Positions 31,760 through 40,645 of a stretch of DNA of 64,000 nt are shown one piece after another. The notes under the pieces are model-generated. The model had not been told where the DNA came from. It was given only the letters and a program-made list of their open reading frames with translations, and did not search any database. The DNA is from JASLEW01 sp963732005 (lineage in GTDB: Bacteria > Acidobacteriota > Thermoanaerobaculia > Multivoradales > UBA5704). The DNA lies in the NCBI GenBank assembly GCA_963732005.1, contig CAVSXT010000005.1:620001-684000 (forward strand), in the 5' to 3' direction. The stretch's first letter is position 1. Each line of letters starts with the position of its first letter. The position numbers and the translations under genes were made by a program.

Positions 31760-32739
31760 GCCCAGTCTTCGGACCACCGCGGTGGCTGGCGGTGGCCGGC
31801 CTCGCGCTCGGCCTGATGCTGGGTGCTGGGGACACCCGCGCCGGCGCCCAACGGCCGTACCGGGTGGCCGGTCCGGTGCGGGGCGGTCCGATTCGGGTGC
31901 CCAACGGCGGGGCGATGCACCGCGGGGCGATGCGCCTGCCGCTGTCGCCCCGCCACGCCGGTCCGCCGCCGGCGGGCGCGGCGCTGGTCACCGCCCGGCA
32001 GGTGCAGCCGCCGCCCCCCGGCTTCGTGGTGCCGGGGCCGCACCCGCCGCGCCCGGCGCACCCTCCCCGGGTGCTGCCGCCACCGCGGGCCGGGGGACGG
32101 GACTTCTACCGGGTGCAGCGGCTCGACATGGTGAACCTGCAGCTGCGCCAGCGCGGCATCAGCCAGCCCGAGGTGCTTGCCGCCATGGAGCAGGTACCGC
32201 GGCACCTCTTCCTGCCCGAGCGCATGCGCGTCGAGGCGTATGCCGACCGCGCCCTGCCGGTGGGACCGGGCCGCACCATCTACCAGCCCTACGTGGTGGC
32301 GCTGATGACCTCGCTGCTCGACCTCAAGCATGGCGACAGCGTGCTCGAGGTCGGCACCGGCACCGGCTACCACGCCGCCGTGCTGTCGCGGATCGCCCGC
32401 CAGGTGTATTCGATCGAGATCGATCCGGTCGCCGCCAGCCAGGCCGGCAAGGCGCTGTCGGCGATGGGCTACCACAACGTCGAGGTGTGGCTGGGCGACG
32501 GCTATCGCGGGCTGGCGGAGCGTGCGCCGTTCAACGCCATCCTGCTGTCGGCGGCGCCGCCGCGCATCCCCGCGCCGCTGATCGATCAGCTGCGGGTGGG
32601 GGGTAAGATGGTGGTGCCGGTCGGCGGCGGCGTCCAGGACCTGCTGGTCATCACCAAGACGGCGCAGGGCATCGAAAAGCGGACGGTGGCTCCGATCCGG
32701 GTGTCGCCCATGACCGGCCAGGTGCAGGATGGCCAATGA
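31756..32739 (+). CDS. pcm: Exported protein-L-isoaspartate O-methyltransferase, copy 1
   Basis: A 327-residue protein. A signal-like start and a long Pro/Arg-rich linker (about residues 35-115) precede the PCMT domain: MEQVPRHLFLPE, GRTIYQPYVVALM, the SAM-binding VLEVGTGTGYHAAVLSR, VYSIEIDP and the ending block VGGKMVVPVGG. The enzyme methylates isoaspartate to start its repair. The GTG at 31756 overlaps the amidohydrolase stop; the frame is open far upstream but that part is the shadow of the amidohydrolase. Export of this normally cytosolic repair enzyme is unusual. Confidence 0.82.
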   Translation: MSPVFGPPRWLAVAGLALGLMLGAGDTRAGAQRPYRVAGPVRGGPIRVPNGGAMHRGAMRLPLSPRHAGPPPAGAALVTARQVQPPPPGFVVPGPHPPRPAHPPRVLPPPRAGGRDFYRVQRLDMVNLQLRQRGISQPEVLAAMEQVPRHLFLPERMRVEAYADRALPVGPGRTIYQPYVVALMTSLLDLKHGDSVLEVGTGTGYHAAVLSRIARQVYSIEIDPVAASQAGKALSAMGYHNVEVWLGDGYRGLAERAPFNAILLSAAPPRIPAPLIDQLRVGGKMVVPVGGGVQDLLVITKTAQGIEKRTVAPIRVSPMTGQVQDGQ

Positions 32740-33592
32740 TCCGCCGTCCCCTCACCGCGCGCACCCCGCGGTCGGTGGCCGGGCCGCTCTCGCCGCCCTG
32801 ACGGCGCTGGTGGCTCTCGGGGTCCTGGGGCCGGCAGGGTTCGTCGGCATGAGCGCGCCGGCAGCCGCCGGCGACGGAAGCACCGCCCGGGCCATGGCCG
32901 CGACCTCGCAAGCCGACTCCGACCCCGCCTCCGACACCGACGGCGATCAGGCGCTGCAGCGCCGGCTGCGTAGGCAGATGGTGGCCGAGCAGATCCGCGC
33001 CCGTGGCGTCATCGCGCCGCGAGTGCTGGCGGCGATGGAGCAGGTGCCCCGGCATCTCTTCGTGCCGGCAGCCGAGCGCGGCCAGGCCTATGAGGACCAT
33101 CCGCTGCCCATCGGCGGCGGCCAGACGATCTCGCAGCCCTACATCGTGGGCCTGATGACCGCGCTGCTGGACCTGACGCCGGGATCGCGGGTGCTCGAGA
33201 TCGGCACCGGTTCGGGCTACCAGGCAGCGGTGCTGTCGCGGCTCGCCGGCCAGGTCTACAGCGTGGAGATCGTGCCGGCGCTGGGCATGCAGGCGCGCGA
33301 GACGCTCTCCCGGCTGGGCTACGACAACGTCCAGGTGCGCATCGGCGACGGTTACCGCGGCTGGCCGGAGGCGGCGCCGTTCGACGCCATCCTGATCACC
33401 GCCGCGCCGCAGGCGGTGCCGCCGCCGCTGCTCGCTCAGCTCAGGCCCGGCGGCCGCCTGGTGGCGCCGGTGGGCGGCTTCGACCAGGAGCTGGTGCTGG
33501 TCACCAAGCAGCCCGGCGGCGCCGTCAAGGAAGAAAGGATCCTGCCGGTCCGTTTCGTGCCGATGACCGGCGAGGCCGAGGGCAAGCCCTGA
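32729..33592 (+). CDS. pcm: Exported protein-L-isoaspartate O-methyltransferase, copy 2
   Basis: A 287-residue PCMT that overlaps copy 1 by 11 bases. A hydrophobic signal-like segment (ALAALTALVALGVLGPAGFVG) and a spacer come first, then MVAEQIRARGVIAPRVLAAM, MEQVPRHLFVPAAERGQAY, GGGQTISQPYIVGLM, VLEIGTGSGYQAAVLSRLAG and PGGRLVAPVGGF. It is closer to canonical PCMT than copy 1, having the TISQPY motif. The two probably arose by duplication and divergence. The shared export suggests repair of aged envelope proteins (inference). Confidence 0.87.
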   Translation: MANDPPSPHRAHPAVGGRAALAALTALVALGVLGPAGFVGMSAPAAAGDGSTARAMAATSQADSDPASDTDGDQALQRRLRRQMVAEQIRARGVIAPRVLAAMEQVPRHLFVPAAERGQAYEDHPLPIGGGQTISQPYIVGLMTALLDLTPGSRVLEIGTGSGYQAAVLSRLAGQVYSVEIVPALGMQARETLSRLGYDNVQVRIGDGYRGWPEAAPFDAILITAAPQAVPPPLLAQLRPGGRLVAPVGGFDQELVLVTKQPGGAVKEERILPVRFVPMTGEAEGKP

Positions 33593-33736
33593 TCGCCCCG
33601 ATCTCGTCGCATTGACGCGCGCTCCTGCCAGCACGTAGGCTGTCGCGGGCCTCGATCGCCGAGAACGGACGCGGATCTGACGGAACTCGATCGCGAGAGC
33701 ATCCTCGCGCTGGACAACATCCGGCTGGACCTGCCG

Positions 33737-34375
33737 GTGGCGGGCCTCGGCAGCCGCTGTCTGGCGGCGCTCATCGACGGCGTCGGCGTGGCCATCCTGC
33801 TGCTGCTCTGGGTGCTGCTGTGCGCGGTGCTGGCGATGTGGGCGAGCCGTAGCTGGGGGCTGGCCATTGCCGTGGCCGGCGTCTTTGCCGTCGAGTGGGG
33901 ATATTTCGCCGGCATGGAGATCGCGACCGGCGGGCGCACCCTGGGCAAGCGGGCGATGCAGTTGCGGGTGGTGGCCGCCGAAGGTGCGGCAGCCGGCTCC
34001 GGCGCGCTGCTGATCCGCAATCTCGTCCGCGACTTCGACTACCTGATCGGCGTGCCGCTGATGGCTTTCGACCCGCTGGCGCGACGCCTCGGCGACCGCC
34101 TGGCCGGCACGCTGGTGATCCACGAGGGGCCGCGGCGGACGGTGCTGCTCGGCCGCGTGCCGCCGGCCTGGGGGGTGCGGGAGGTGGCGATCGTGGAGAC
34201 CTTCCTGGCGCGGGCCGCCGAGCTGAGCGACGCCGCCGACCGCGACGAGATGGCGCGGCGGCTGCTGCGGCGGCTCGAGCAGGACGCGCCGGAGCTGCTC
34301 GCCGGGCTCGGCCCGCCGGCGACGGCCGAGCCGGTGGCGGCACTGCGGCTGGCCCTGGCCGCCGAGGAGCGGTGA
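33737..34375 (+). CDS. RDD-family membrane protein (start uncertain)
   Basis: A protein of about 212 residues with the RDD domain: GSRCLAALIDGVGVAILLLLWVLL, WGYFAGMEIATGGRTLGKRAMQLRVV and NLVRDFDYLIG. RDD proteins are small membrane proteins of uncertain role. The GTG at 33737 cuts into the domain, which should begin about 15-20 residues earlier (residues LDNIRLDLPVAGLGSR are open in frame). No ATG, GTG or TTG lies upstream in frame, only a CTG at 33677, so the true start may be non-canonical. It overlaps the SpoIIM gene by TGATG. Confidence 0.7.
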   Translation: MAGLGSRCLAALIDGVGVAILLLLWVLLCAVLAMWASRSWGLAIAVAGVFAVEWGYFAGMEIATGGRTLGKRAMQLRVVAAEGAAAGSGALLIRNLVRDFDYLIGVPLMAFDPLARRLGDRLAGTLVIHEGPRRTVLLGRVPPAWGVREVAIVETFLARAAELSDAADRDEMARRLLRRLEQDAPELLAGLGPPATAEPVAALRLALAAEER

Positions 34376-35370
34376 TGGACTACTCCCGCTTCCTGCGCCA
34401 GCGGCGGCCGCGCTGGGACGATTTCGCCAAGCGCCTCGAGCGCCTGGAGGAGGCCGGCGCGCGCCGGGCCGGGCCGGCCGCGGCGAGCTACGGCGAGATC
34501 GAGCAGCTGGCGCTCGCCTACCGCCAGGTGCTGCACGATCACGCGCTCGCCGCCACCCGCTTCCCCGGCACCGGCGCCGCCCGGCAGCTGGCGGCGCTGT
34601 CGCTCGCCGGCACCCACCGGCTGACCCATCCCGGCTCTCCCTGGCGCGGCCTGCGCCACTTCGCGCTGCGGACGTTCCCGGCCGCCTTCCATCGGCAGCT
34701 GGGCCTGCTCGGCCTGGCCGCGGCGGTGTTCGGCGCCTCCTGCCTGCTGGGGCTGGCCCTGGCGGCGGCGCAGCCGGAGCTCGGCATCATGCTGCTCGGC
34801 CCGCGAGCGCTCGCCGGCCTCGCCGAGGGGCGGCTGTGGACCGAGAGCCTCGCCACCACGGTGCCGCCGGCCGTCGCCTCCTCCGGCATCGCCACCAACA
34901 ACCTCACCGTGGCGCTGGTGGCCTGGAGCGGCGGCGTGCTGGCGGGCCTGGTGCCGCTCTACCTGCTGCTGATGAACGGGGTGCTGCTGGGCGGGGTGCT
35001 CGGCATCACCATGCGCTACTCGATGAGCGGCGAGCTGCTGACCTTCGTGGCGGCGCACGGTCCGCTCGAGCTCACCCTGATCATGGTGGCGGCGGCGGCG
35101 GGGCTGGCGCTCGGCCGCGCCCTGGTGACGGCGGGCGACCTGCCGCGCGGCGAGGCGCTGCGCCGGGCCGGGGCCGACTCGCTGCAGGTGATGCTCGGCT
35201 GCCTGCCGTGGTTCGTGGTGCTGGCGGTGGTCGAGGCGCGGATCTCGCCCGACCCGTCGCTGCCGGTGGCGCTCAAGGCGGCGCTGGGCCTGGGTCTCGA
35301 GCTGCTGTTCTTCGGGGTGGCGCTGGCCCCCTGGCGCGCCGGAGCCGAGGCCGATGCCGTCGCTGCCTGA
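34375..35370 (+). CDS. SpoIIM-family membrane protein
   Basis: A 331-residue membrane protein of the stage II sporulation M family. About 90 soluble N-terminal residues (IEQLALAYRQVLHDHALAATRF) precede five or so membrane helices with the family blocks FGIATNN-like SSGIATNNLTVALVAWSGG, LMNGVLLGGVLGITMRY and FVAAHGPLELTLIMVAAAAGL. In non-sporulating bacteria this protein travels with RDD, MoxR and DUF58 genes as here. Role unknown. Overlaps both neighbours. Confidence 0.8.
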   Translation: MDYSRFLRQRRPRWDDFAKRLERLEEAGARRAGPAAASYGEIEQLALAYRQVLHDHALAATRFPGTGAARQLAALSLAGTHRLTHPGSPWRGLRHFALRTFPAAFHRQLGLLGLAAAVFGASCLLGLALAAAQPELGIMLLGPRALAGLAEGRLWTESLATTVPPAVASSGIATNNLTVALVAWSGGVLAGLVPLYLLLMNGVLLGGVLGITMRYSMSGELLTFVAAHGPLELTLIMVAAAAGLALGRALVTAGDLPRGEALRRAGADSLQVMLGCLPWFVVLAVVEARISPDPSLPVALKAALGLGLELLFFGVALAPWRAGAEADAVAA

Positions 35371-36289
35371 GGCGGCGGGCGGCGCGGCGCCGCTCCCGCC
35401 CATCTCCCCGATACCGTTCCGGATGCTGCTCGACGAGGCGGTGCCGTGGACCCGGCGGCACCTGCGGACGATCTATCCGCCGCTCGCCCTGCTGATGGCG
35501 ATCGCCACCGCCGGCGTGGCCGCGGCGCAGGCTCGCTGGCAGGTCCCCAGCGCCATGAACGCCGTCGATCCACGCCAGTCGCTGGTGCGCCTCTACGCCG
35601 TGCTGGGGGCGACGGTGCCGTTCCTGCTGGTGGTCGGCCTGCTCCACGGCGCGATGACGGTGGCCGCGGTCGATGCGGTGGCCGGCCGCGCCGTCGACGT
35701 GCGCCGCGCCCTGCGTTTCATGGTGCGGCCCGGGGTGCTCGGCGCGCTCTCGCTGGCAATGCTGTGCATCCTCGGATCGTGGGCGTGCTGCTGCTTCTTT
35801 CCGGTCCTCTACGTCTGGCCGCTGCTCGGCATGACGCTGCCGGCGATGGCCGCCGAAGGGGTCACCGGCACCGCGGCGCTGCGCCGCAGCGCCCAGCTCA
35901 CCCGGCACAACCCGCGGCGGCGGTTCCTCACCAGCCCGATCGTCAAGATCCTGGCGCTCAGCGTGGTGGTCGGCATCCTGTCGTACCTGGCAAGCCTGGT
36001 GCTGCAGCTGCCCCTGCAGGTGCTGCAAGGCCTGGTGTTCCTGCGCCGAGCGGCTTCGGGAGAGGACCTGCCGGCCTGGTTCTCGGGCGCCGCCTGGCTG
36101 CAGGTGCCATTGACCTTCCTGGCCGCGCTCGTCACCTCGGCGGTCGCGCTGTATTCGAGCTTCGCCACCGCGCTGCTGTTCTTCGACCTGCGGGCGCGCC
36201 GCGAGGGGGACGACCTGCGGCAGGCGATCGCCGGGATGACCGGCGCCGGCCCGGAACCGCCTGCCGCACCGCAGGATGCGCGGCGATGA
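35354..36289 (+). CDS. Multi-helix membrane protein of the MoxR/RDD cluster
   Basis: A 311-residue protein with about six hydrophobic segments (IYPPLALLMAIATAGVAAAQ, LGATVPFLLVVGLLHGAM, LSLAMLCILGSWACCCFFPVLYVWPLL and others). It begins 17 bases inside the SpoIIM gene and ends inside the next start. A cysteine triplet lies in the third segment. The arrangement resembles the membrane proteins found between SpoIIM and DUF4129 in related clusters; no function is known. Confidence 0.65.
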   Translation: MPSLPEAAGGAAPLPPISPIPFRMLLDEAVPWTRRHLRTIYPPLALLMAIATAGVAAAQARWQVPSAMNAVDPRQSLVRLYAVLGATVPFLLVVGLLHGAMTVAAVDAVAGRAVDVRRALRFMVRPGVLGALSLAMLCILGSWACCCFFPVLYVWPLLGMTLPAMAAEGVTGTAALRRSAQLTRHNPRRRFLTSPIVKILALSVVVGILSYLASLVLQLPLQVLQGLVFLRRAASGEDLPAWFSGAAWLQVPLTFLAALVTSAVALYSSFATALLFFDLRARREGDDLRQAIAGMTGAGPEPPAAPQDARR

Positions 36290-36978
36290 CCGCGGCGACG
36301 GCGGCCGTCGCCTTGCGAACACCGCTGGCCGTCGCCTTCCGAACGACGCCGAGCGTCGCCTTCCGCGCCGCGGTGGCCGATCGCGCGCTGCTGGGACGGG
36401 TGCTGGCGGGTAGCGGGGTGGATCGCCGCCCGGAGCCTCCGGACGCCTCTTACCTGCGCGACCTCCTGGCCCGGCTGCTCACCGCCCTGGCCGAGCTCCT
36501 CGATCGAGCAGGCAGCCGCCTGGGCCTGCCGCGTTGGCTGCTGGCGGTCGTCGCCGGCGTGCTGGTGGCGGTGGCGGCCGTGTTGCTGGCGCGGTCCTGG
36601 TGGGCGCGCCGCCGCCGCCGCGCCGCGCGGCGGCCGGCGGACCCGGCGGCGGGTGGGGACGAGGCGGCCGGCGGCGAGCGGTGGGCGGCCGGCGACGACC
36701 GCCGCGACGCGGCGGCCTGGCGGCTGGAGCTGGAACGGCGTTTGGCAGCGGGCCAGGTGCCGGAGGCGCTGCGGGCCACCTGGTGGTGGCTGGCGCGGTC
36801 GCTGGCCGGCGCCGGGGCGGACCCCACCTGGACCGGACGCGAGCTGCTGCTGCGGTACCGCCGCGACGACCTGCGGGAGCTGGTCCGGCAGCTCGACGGC
36901 ATGACCTACGGCCCGCGCCCGCCGGTCGCCGAGCAGGTGCGGCGGCTGGCCTCGAGCCTGGAGGCGGCCCTGGCGTGA
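36286..36978 (+). CDS. DUF4129-type protein
   Basis: A 230-residue protein with one membrane helix (LPRWLLAVVAGVLVAVAAVLLARSWW) and a C-terminal block typical of DUF4129: ATWWWLARSLAGAGADPTWTGRELLLRYRRDD. ATG at 36286 overlaps the previous stop (ATGA); a longer frame upstream is the shadow of the preceding gene. In this cluster type it accompanies a MoxR ATPase and a DUF58 protein. Confidence 0.65.
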   Translation: MTAATAAVALRTPLAVAFRTTPSVAFRAAVADRALLGRVLAGSGVDRRPEPPDASYLRDLLARLLTALAELLDRAGSRLGLPRWLLAVVAGVLVAVAAVLLARSWWARRRRRAARRPADPAAGGDEAAGGERWAAGDDRRDAAAWRLELERRLAAGQVPEALRATWWWLARSLAGAGADPTWTGRELLLRYRRDDLRELVRQLDGMTYGPRPPVAEQVRRLASSLEAALA

Positions 36979-38180
36979 GCGGCCGGCCGGAGGCGCGGGT
37001 GGTGGCGGCGGCCGACGGCCGGCAGTGGCTGGTGGCGGCGGTGGCGCTGGTGCTGGTGGTCGCCGTGGTCGCCGCCCTGGTCGGCGGCGGCGGCGGCAGC
37101 CGCGGCAGCACGATCTCGCGCGGCCCGGGCGGCTGGCTGGCGGCCCGCCGGTACCTGCTGGCGCGCGGTGCCCGGGTGACGCTGATCGCCGAGCCGCTCG
37201 CCGGCTATGTCCGCGGGGAGCCGGGCGAGCCCTCCGCGGCGGGCGCCGGCGAGGCATCGGTTCGGCGGCCGGCGGCGGCCGGCCGCCGCCCGGCGCGGCC
37301 CGGCGTGCTGGCGCTGGTGTTCCCCTGGCAGGGCCAGGCGGCGGGCAGCTTCGACGAGGCGATCGACGCCCATCTGGCGCGCGGCGGCGACCTGGTGCTG
37401 GCCTACTCCGGCGAGGAGGCGGGGTTCGAGCAGCTGCTCGGCGTCTGGCACCCGCGTCCGGCGGGCGAGGTGCCGCTGGCGCCCTGGCGCTGGCGGGCGT
37501 TCATGCGCCGGGAGTGGGACCTGCAGCCGGTCGACCGGCCCGGCGCCCGCCGGCCGTTGCGGGTCTGGGCGCCGCGGGTGTTGCCGGAGCTGGGCGCCGG
37601 CTGGCGAGTGCTGTACGCCGCCCCGGGCGGCAGGCCGGCGGTGGCGGTCTTCCGCTACCACGGCGGCCGGGTGGTGATGCTGCCGGCGGACGCGCTGTCC
37701 AACGCCCGGCTGGGCGAGGTCGGCAACGCCGACCTGCTGGAAACGCTGCTGCGCAACCTGGGCCGGCGCTGGGCCTTCGACGAGTATCATCACGGCCTGG
37801 TCGCCGCCGGGCCGGCGGGCGGCGGGCTCGGCCGCACCGCCGACCTGCTGCTCGCACATCTCGCGCTGCTCTACCTGCTGGGGGTCATGGCGCTGGCGCG
37901 GCGGCAGGGGCCGGCCTGGAGCGAGCCGGCGAGGATCGCCGGGTCGCCGGCGGCCTTCCTGCTCGGCCTGGGTGCGCTGCACCATCGGCTGGGCCATCAT
38001 CACGAGGCGGCGCTGCTGCTGCTGCAACGCAGCCGCGAGCTGGACCGCGCGCTCGAGCTGCCGGCCGCGCTGGAGCGCCAGGCCGCGAACGCCGGCCCGG
38101 GGGAGCTGGTCGCGATCGCCCGCCAGGTGGCGCGCCGGCGCGCCGGGCACCCCGTCACCGCATCCGGAGACCCACGATGA
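36975..38180 (+). CDS. DUF4350-type membrane protein
   Basis: A 401-residue protein. An N-terminal helix (WLVAAVALVLVVAVVAALVGG) is followed by an extracytoplasmic domain (STISRGPGGWLAARRYLLARG; VVMLPADALSNARLGEVGNADL; FDEYHHG) and a second helix near residue 310 (LLLAHLALLYLLGVMAL), then a cytoplasmic helical tail. The FDEYHHG motif is characteristic of DUF4350. GTG at 36975 overlaps the previous stop, and its own end overlaps moxR. Confidence 0.7.
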   Translation: MSGRPEARVVAAADGRQWLVAAVALVLVVAVVAALVGGGGGSRGSTISRGPGGWLAARRYLLARGARVTLIAEPLAGYVRGEPGEPSAAGAGEASVRRPAAAGRRPARPGVLALVFPWQGQAAGSFDEAIDAHLARGGDLVLAYSGEEAGFEQLLGVWHPRPAGEVPLAPWRWRAFMRREWDLQPVDRPGARRPLRVWAPRVLPELGAGWRVLYAAPGGRPAVAVFRYHGGRVVMLPADALSNARLGEVGNADLLETLLRNLGRRWAFDEYHHGLVAAGPAGGGLGRTADLLLAHLALLYLLGVMALARRQGPAWSEPARIAGSPAAFLLGLGALHHRLGHHHEAALLLLQRSRELDRALELPAALERQAANAGPGELVAIARQVARRRAGHPVTASGDPR

Positions 38181-39241
38181 CCTCGCTCAGTTCCCCCGGC
38201 AGTCCGCTGCCGTCCCCCCCGGAGACGGCGGCCGCCGGTGGCGGCGCCGCCGTGCCGGCGCCGGACGCCCCCGCCATCGCCGCCACCGTTGCCGAGCTGC
38301 CGGCGGCGGGTCTGGCCGTTGCCGCCGGCGAGCTCGTCGCCGCCGTGGAACGGCGGGTGCTCGGCCAGCGCGAGGCCGTCGAGCTGCTGCTCGCGGCCTA
38401 CATGGCGGGCGGCCACGTGCTGCTCCAAGGGCTGCCGGGCCTGGGCAAGACCCGGCTGGCCCGCGTCTTCGCCCAATGCCTCGGCGAGCGCTTCTGCCGC
38501 GTCCAGTTCACTCCCGACCTGATGCCCGCGGACCTCGTCGGCACCAACGTGTTCGACGCCGGCGCCGCCGCCTTCCGGCTGCTGCGCGGGCCGGTGTTCA
38601 CCGACGTGCTGATGGCCGACGAGATCAACCGCACGCCGCCGAAGACGCAGTCGGCGCTGCTCGAGGCGATGCAGGAGCGCCAGGTCACCATCGACGGCGA
38701 GAGCCATCCGCTGGGCGAGGCCTTCTTCGTGGTGGCGACCCAGAACCCGATCGAGCTCGAGGGGGTCTACCCGCTGCCGGAGGCGCAGCTCGACCGCTTC
38801 CTGGTACGCATCGAGATGGGCCTGCCCTCCCGGGACGCCGAGCTGCAGCTGCTGCGCCAGGCCGTGGCCGGCGACCTCGACGACGCGCCGGCGGCGGCGG
38901 TGCTCGGGCCCGGCGAGGCGCTGGCGCTGCGCTTCGCCGCGCGCCGGGTGCACGCGGGCGAGGAGCTGCTCGACTACCTGGCGCGGCTGGCGGCGGCGGC
39001 GCGGCGGTCGCCCCAGGTCGAGCTGGGCGTCAGCCCGCGCGCGGTGCTGGCGCTGCTCGCGGCGGCGCGGGGGGCGGCGCTGCTCGAAGGCCGGGACTTC
39101 GCCGTTCCAGACGACGTCAAGCGGCTGCTGGTGCCGTGCTGGGCCCACCGGCTGATCCTCACTCCCGAGGCGGAGCTCGAAGGCCACACCGCGCGGCAGC
39201 TGCTCGAGCAGGTGGCGGCGGCGGAGCCGGTTCCGCACTAG
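38177..39241 (+). CDS. MoxR-family AAA+ ATPase
   Basis: A 354-residue MoxR-like ATPase: Walker A GLPGLGKTRLARV, FTPDLMPADLVGTNVFD, Walker B VLMADEINRTPPKTQSALLEAM, sensor VVATQNPIELEGVYPLPEAQLDRF, and the C-terminal lid with LGVSPRAVLALLAAARGAALL. MoxR proteins act as chaperones for assembly or maturation of complexes holding VWA-type (DUF58) partners, which is exactly the next gene. About 60 low-complexity residues precede the domain. ATG at 38177 overlaps the DUF4350 stop. Confidence 0.9.
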   Translation: MTSLSSPGSPLPSPPETAAAGGGAAVPAPDAPAIAATVAELPAAGLAVAAGELVAAVERRVLGQREAVELLLAAYMAGGHVLLQGLPGLGKTRLARVFAQCLGERFCRVQFTPDLMPADLVGTNVFDAGAAAFRLLRGPVFTDVLMADEINRTPPKTQSALLEAMQERQVTIDGESHPLGEAFFVVATQNPIELEGVYPLPEAQLDRFLVRIEMGLPSRDAELQLLRQAVAGDLDDAPAAAVLGPGEALALRFAARRVHAGEELLDYLARLAAAARRSPQVELGVSPRAVLALLAAARGAALLEGRDFAVPDDVKRLLVPCWAHRLILTPEAELEGHTARQLLEQVAAAEPVPH

Positions 39242-39285
39242 TGTCCACCACCGGGCACTAGCCGGAAAACGGGAGGCGCCTGTCG

Positions 39286-40611
39286 ATGCCGGCTGCCCGC
39301 TGCTTCCAGCTGCTGGGGTTCTTCACCGTGCTGTTCATCGGGGCGTTCCTGGCGCCGCCGCTGGCGGGGCTGGCGGCGTTGCTGGACGTGGTGGTGCTGG
39401 TGGCCGCGGCCGTCGATTGGCGGCGGGCGCGGGGGCGGCGGCTCGCCGCCTCCCGGCGCTGGCCGCCGCTGCTGGTGCAGGGTGCGGAGGTCGAGGTGCG
39501 GGTCGAGATCGGCGAGCTCGCCGGGCGGCGGACCGTGGTGCTGCTGCGCGAGGGGCTGCATCCGGCGCTGGCGCCGGCGCCGCTGCGCCAGCGCCTGGAG
39601 GTGCGCGCCGGGCAGCCGTCGATCTGGCGCTACCGCCTGGTGCCGCGGCGCCGCGGCGAGCATGCCCTGGCGCCGCTCACCGTCCGGGTGCTGGGCCCCT
39701 GGGGGCTGGCCTGGGCGCAGCGCGACCTGCTGCCCGGCGAGCGGGTGCGGGTCTATCCGCAGGTGCGGTGGGAGGGCCGGGTCGGCCAGCTGCTCGCCGC
39801 CGCCCAGCGCCAGCGCCTGGGACAGGTGGCGCTGCGCCTGCAGGGCGTCGGCAGCGAGCCCTACGCGCTGCGCGCCTACCTGCCCGGCGATCCGCTGGGG
39901 AAGGTGCAGTGGAAGGCGACCGCGCGGCACGGGCGGCTGGTCAGCCGGGAGGACACCTGGGAGCGCAGCGCGCGGCTGGTGGTGCTGCTCGACTGCGCCC
40001 GCACCATGGCCTCGATGGACGGCGGCCGCAGCAAGCTCGATTACGCGCTGGCGGCGGCGCTCGCCCTCACCCGGGTGGCGGCGGCGCGCGGCGATCAGGT
40101 CAGTCTCATCGCCTTTTCGGATCGCATCGAGCGCACGGTGCGAGTGCGCTCCGGCGCGCGCGCGGCGCGGCAGGCCTACGCGGCGCTGTTCGATCTCGAG
40201 GCGCGCCTGACCGAGCCGGCCTACGACCTGGCGGTGGAGGCCACTGGCCAGATCGAGGCGCGGCGGGCCACCGTGGTGCTGCTCACCTCGGTGGTCGACC
40301 TGGCGGCGGCCGAGCTGCTGCGCGAGTCGCTGCTGCGCCTCGCCGGCCGGCACCGGCCGCTGCTGGTCAATCTCGAGGACCCCGAGCTGCGCCGGCTCGC
40401 CGCCGCCGAGCCGCGCTCGCCGGAAGAGGCGTTCGCCCAGGTGGCGAGCCTCGAGATCGGTCTCGCCAACCGCCGGCTGGCCAAGCACCTGCGGCGCGGC
40501 GGCATCCGCGTGGTGAGCAGCCCGGCCGACCGCCTGGCGCTCGAGACCCTGGAGGCGTACCTGGCCCTGTATCGCGGCCGCGCCGCGCCGGCGCTCGCGG
40601 CGACGCTCTGA
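39286..40611 (+). CDS. DUF58-domain protein
   Basis: A 441-residue protein with N-terminal membrane helices (VLFIGAFLAPPLAGLAALLDVVVLVAAAV), a beta-rich part, then the DUF58 block RAYLPGDPLGKVQWKATARHGRLVSRED followed by a VWA-like fold (VVLLDCARTMASMDGGRSKLDY; RGDQVSLIAFSDRIE). The canonical DxSxS metal site is altered to DCART. It is the usual partner of MoxR, ending the seven-gene cluster. It converges on the ABC permease gene, 34 bases away. Confidence 0.85.
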   Translation: MPAARCFQLLGFFTVLFIGAFLAPPLAGLAALLDVVVLVAAAVDWRRARGRRLAASRRWPPLLVQGAEVEVRVEIGELAGRRTVVLLREGLHPALAPAPLRQRLEVRAGQPSIWRYRLVPRRRGEHALAPLTVRVLGPWGLAWAQRDLLPGERVRVYPQVRWEGRVGQLLAAAQRQRLGQVALRLQGVGSEPYALRAYLPGDPLGKVQWKATARHGRLVSREDTWERSARLVVLLDCARTMASMDGGRSKLDYALAAALALTRVAAARGDQVSLIAFSDRIERTVRVRSGARAARQAYAALFDLEARLTEPAYDLAVEATGQIEARRATVVLLTSVVDLAAAELLRESLLRLAGRHRPLLVNLEDPELRRLAAAEPRSPEEAFAQVASLEIGLANRRLAKHLRRGGIRVVSSPADRLALETLEAYLALYRGRAAPALAATL

Positions 40612-40645
40612 CCGCCGACCGCGGGTTCCCGCCGCGGCGCTCGGA

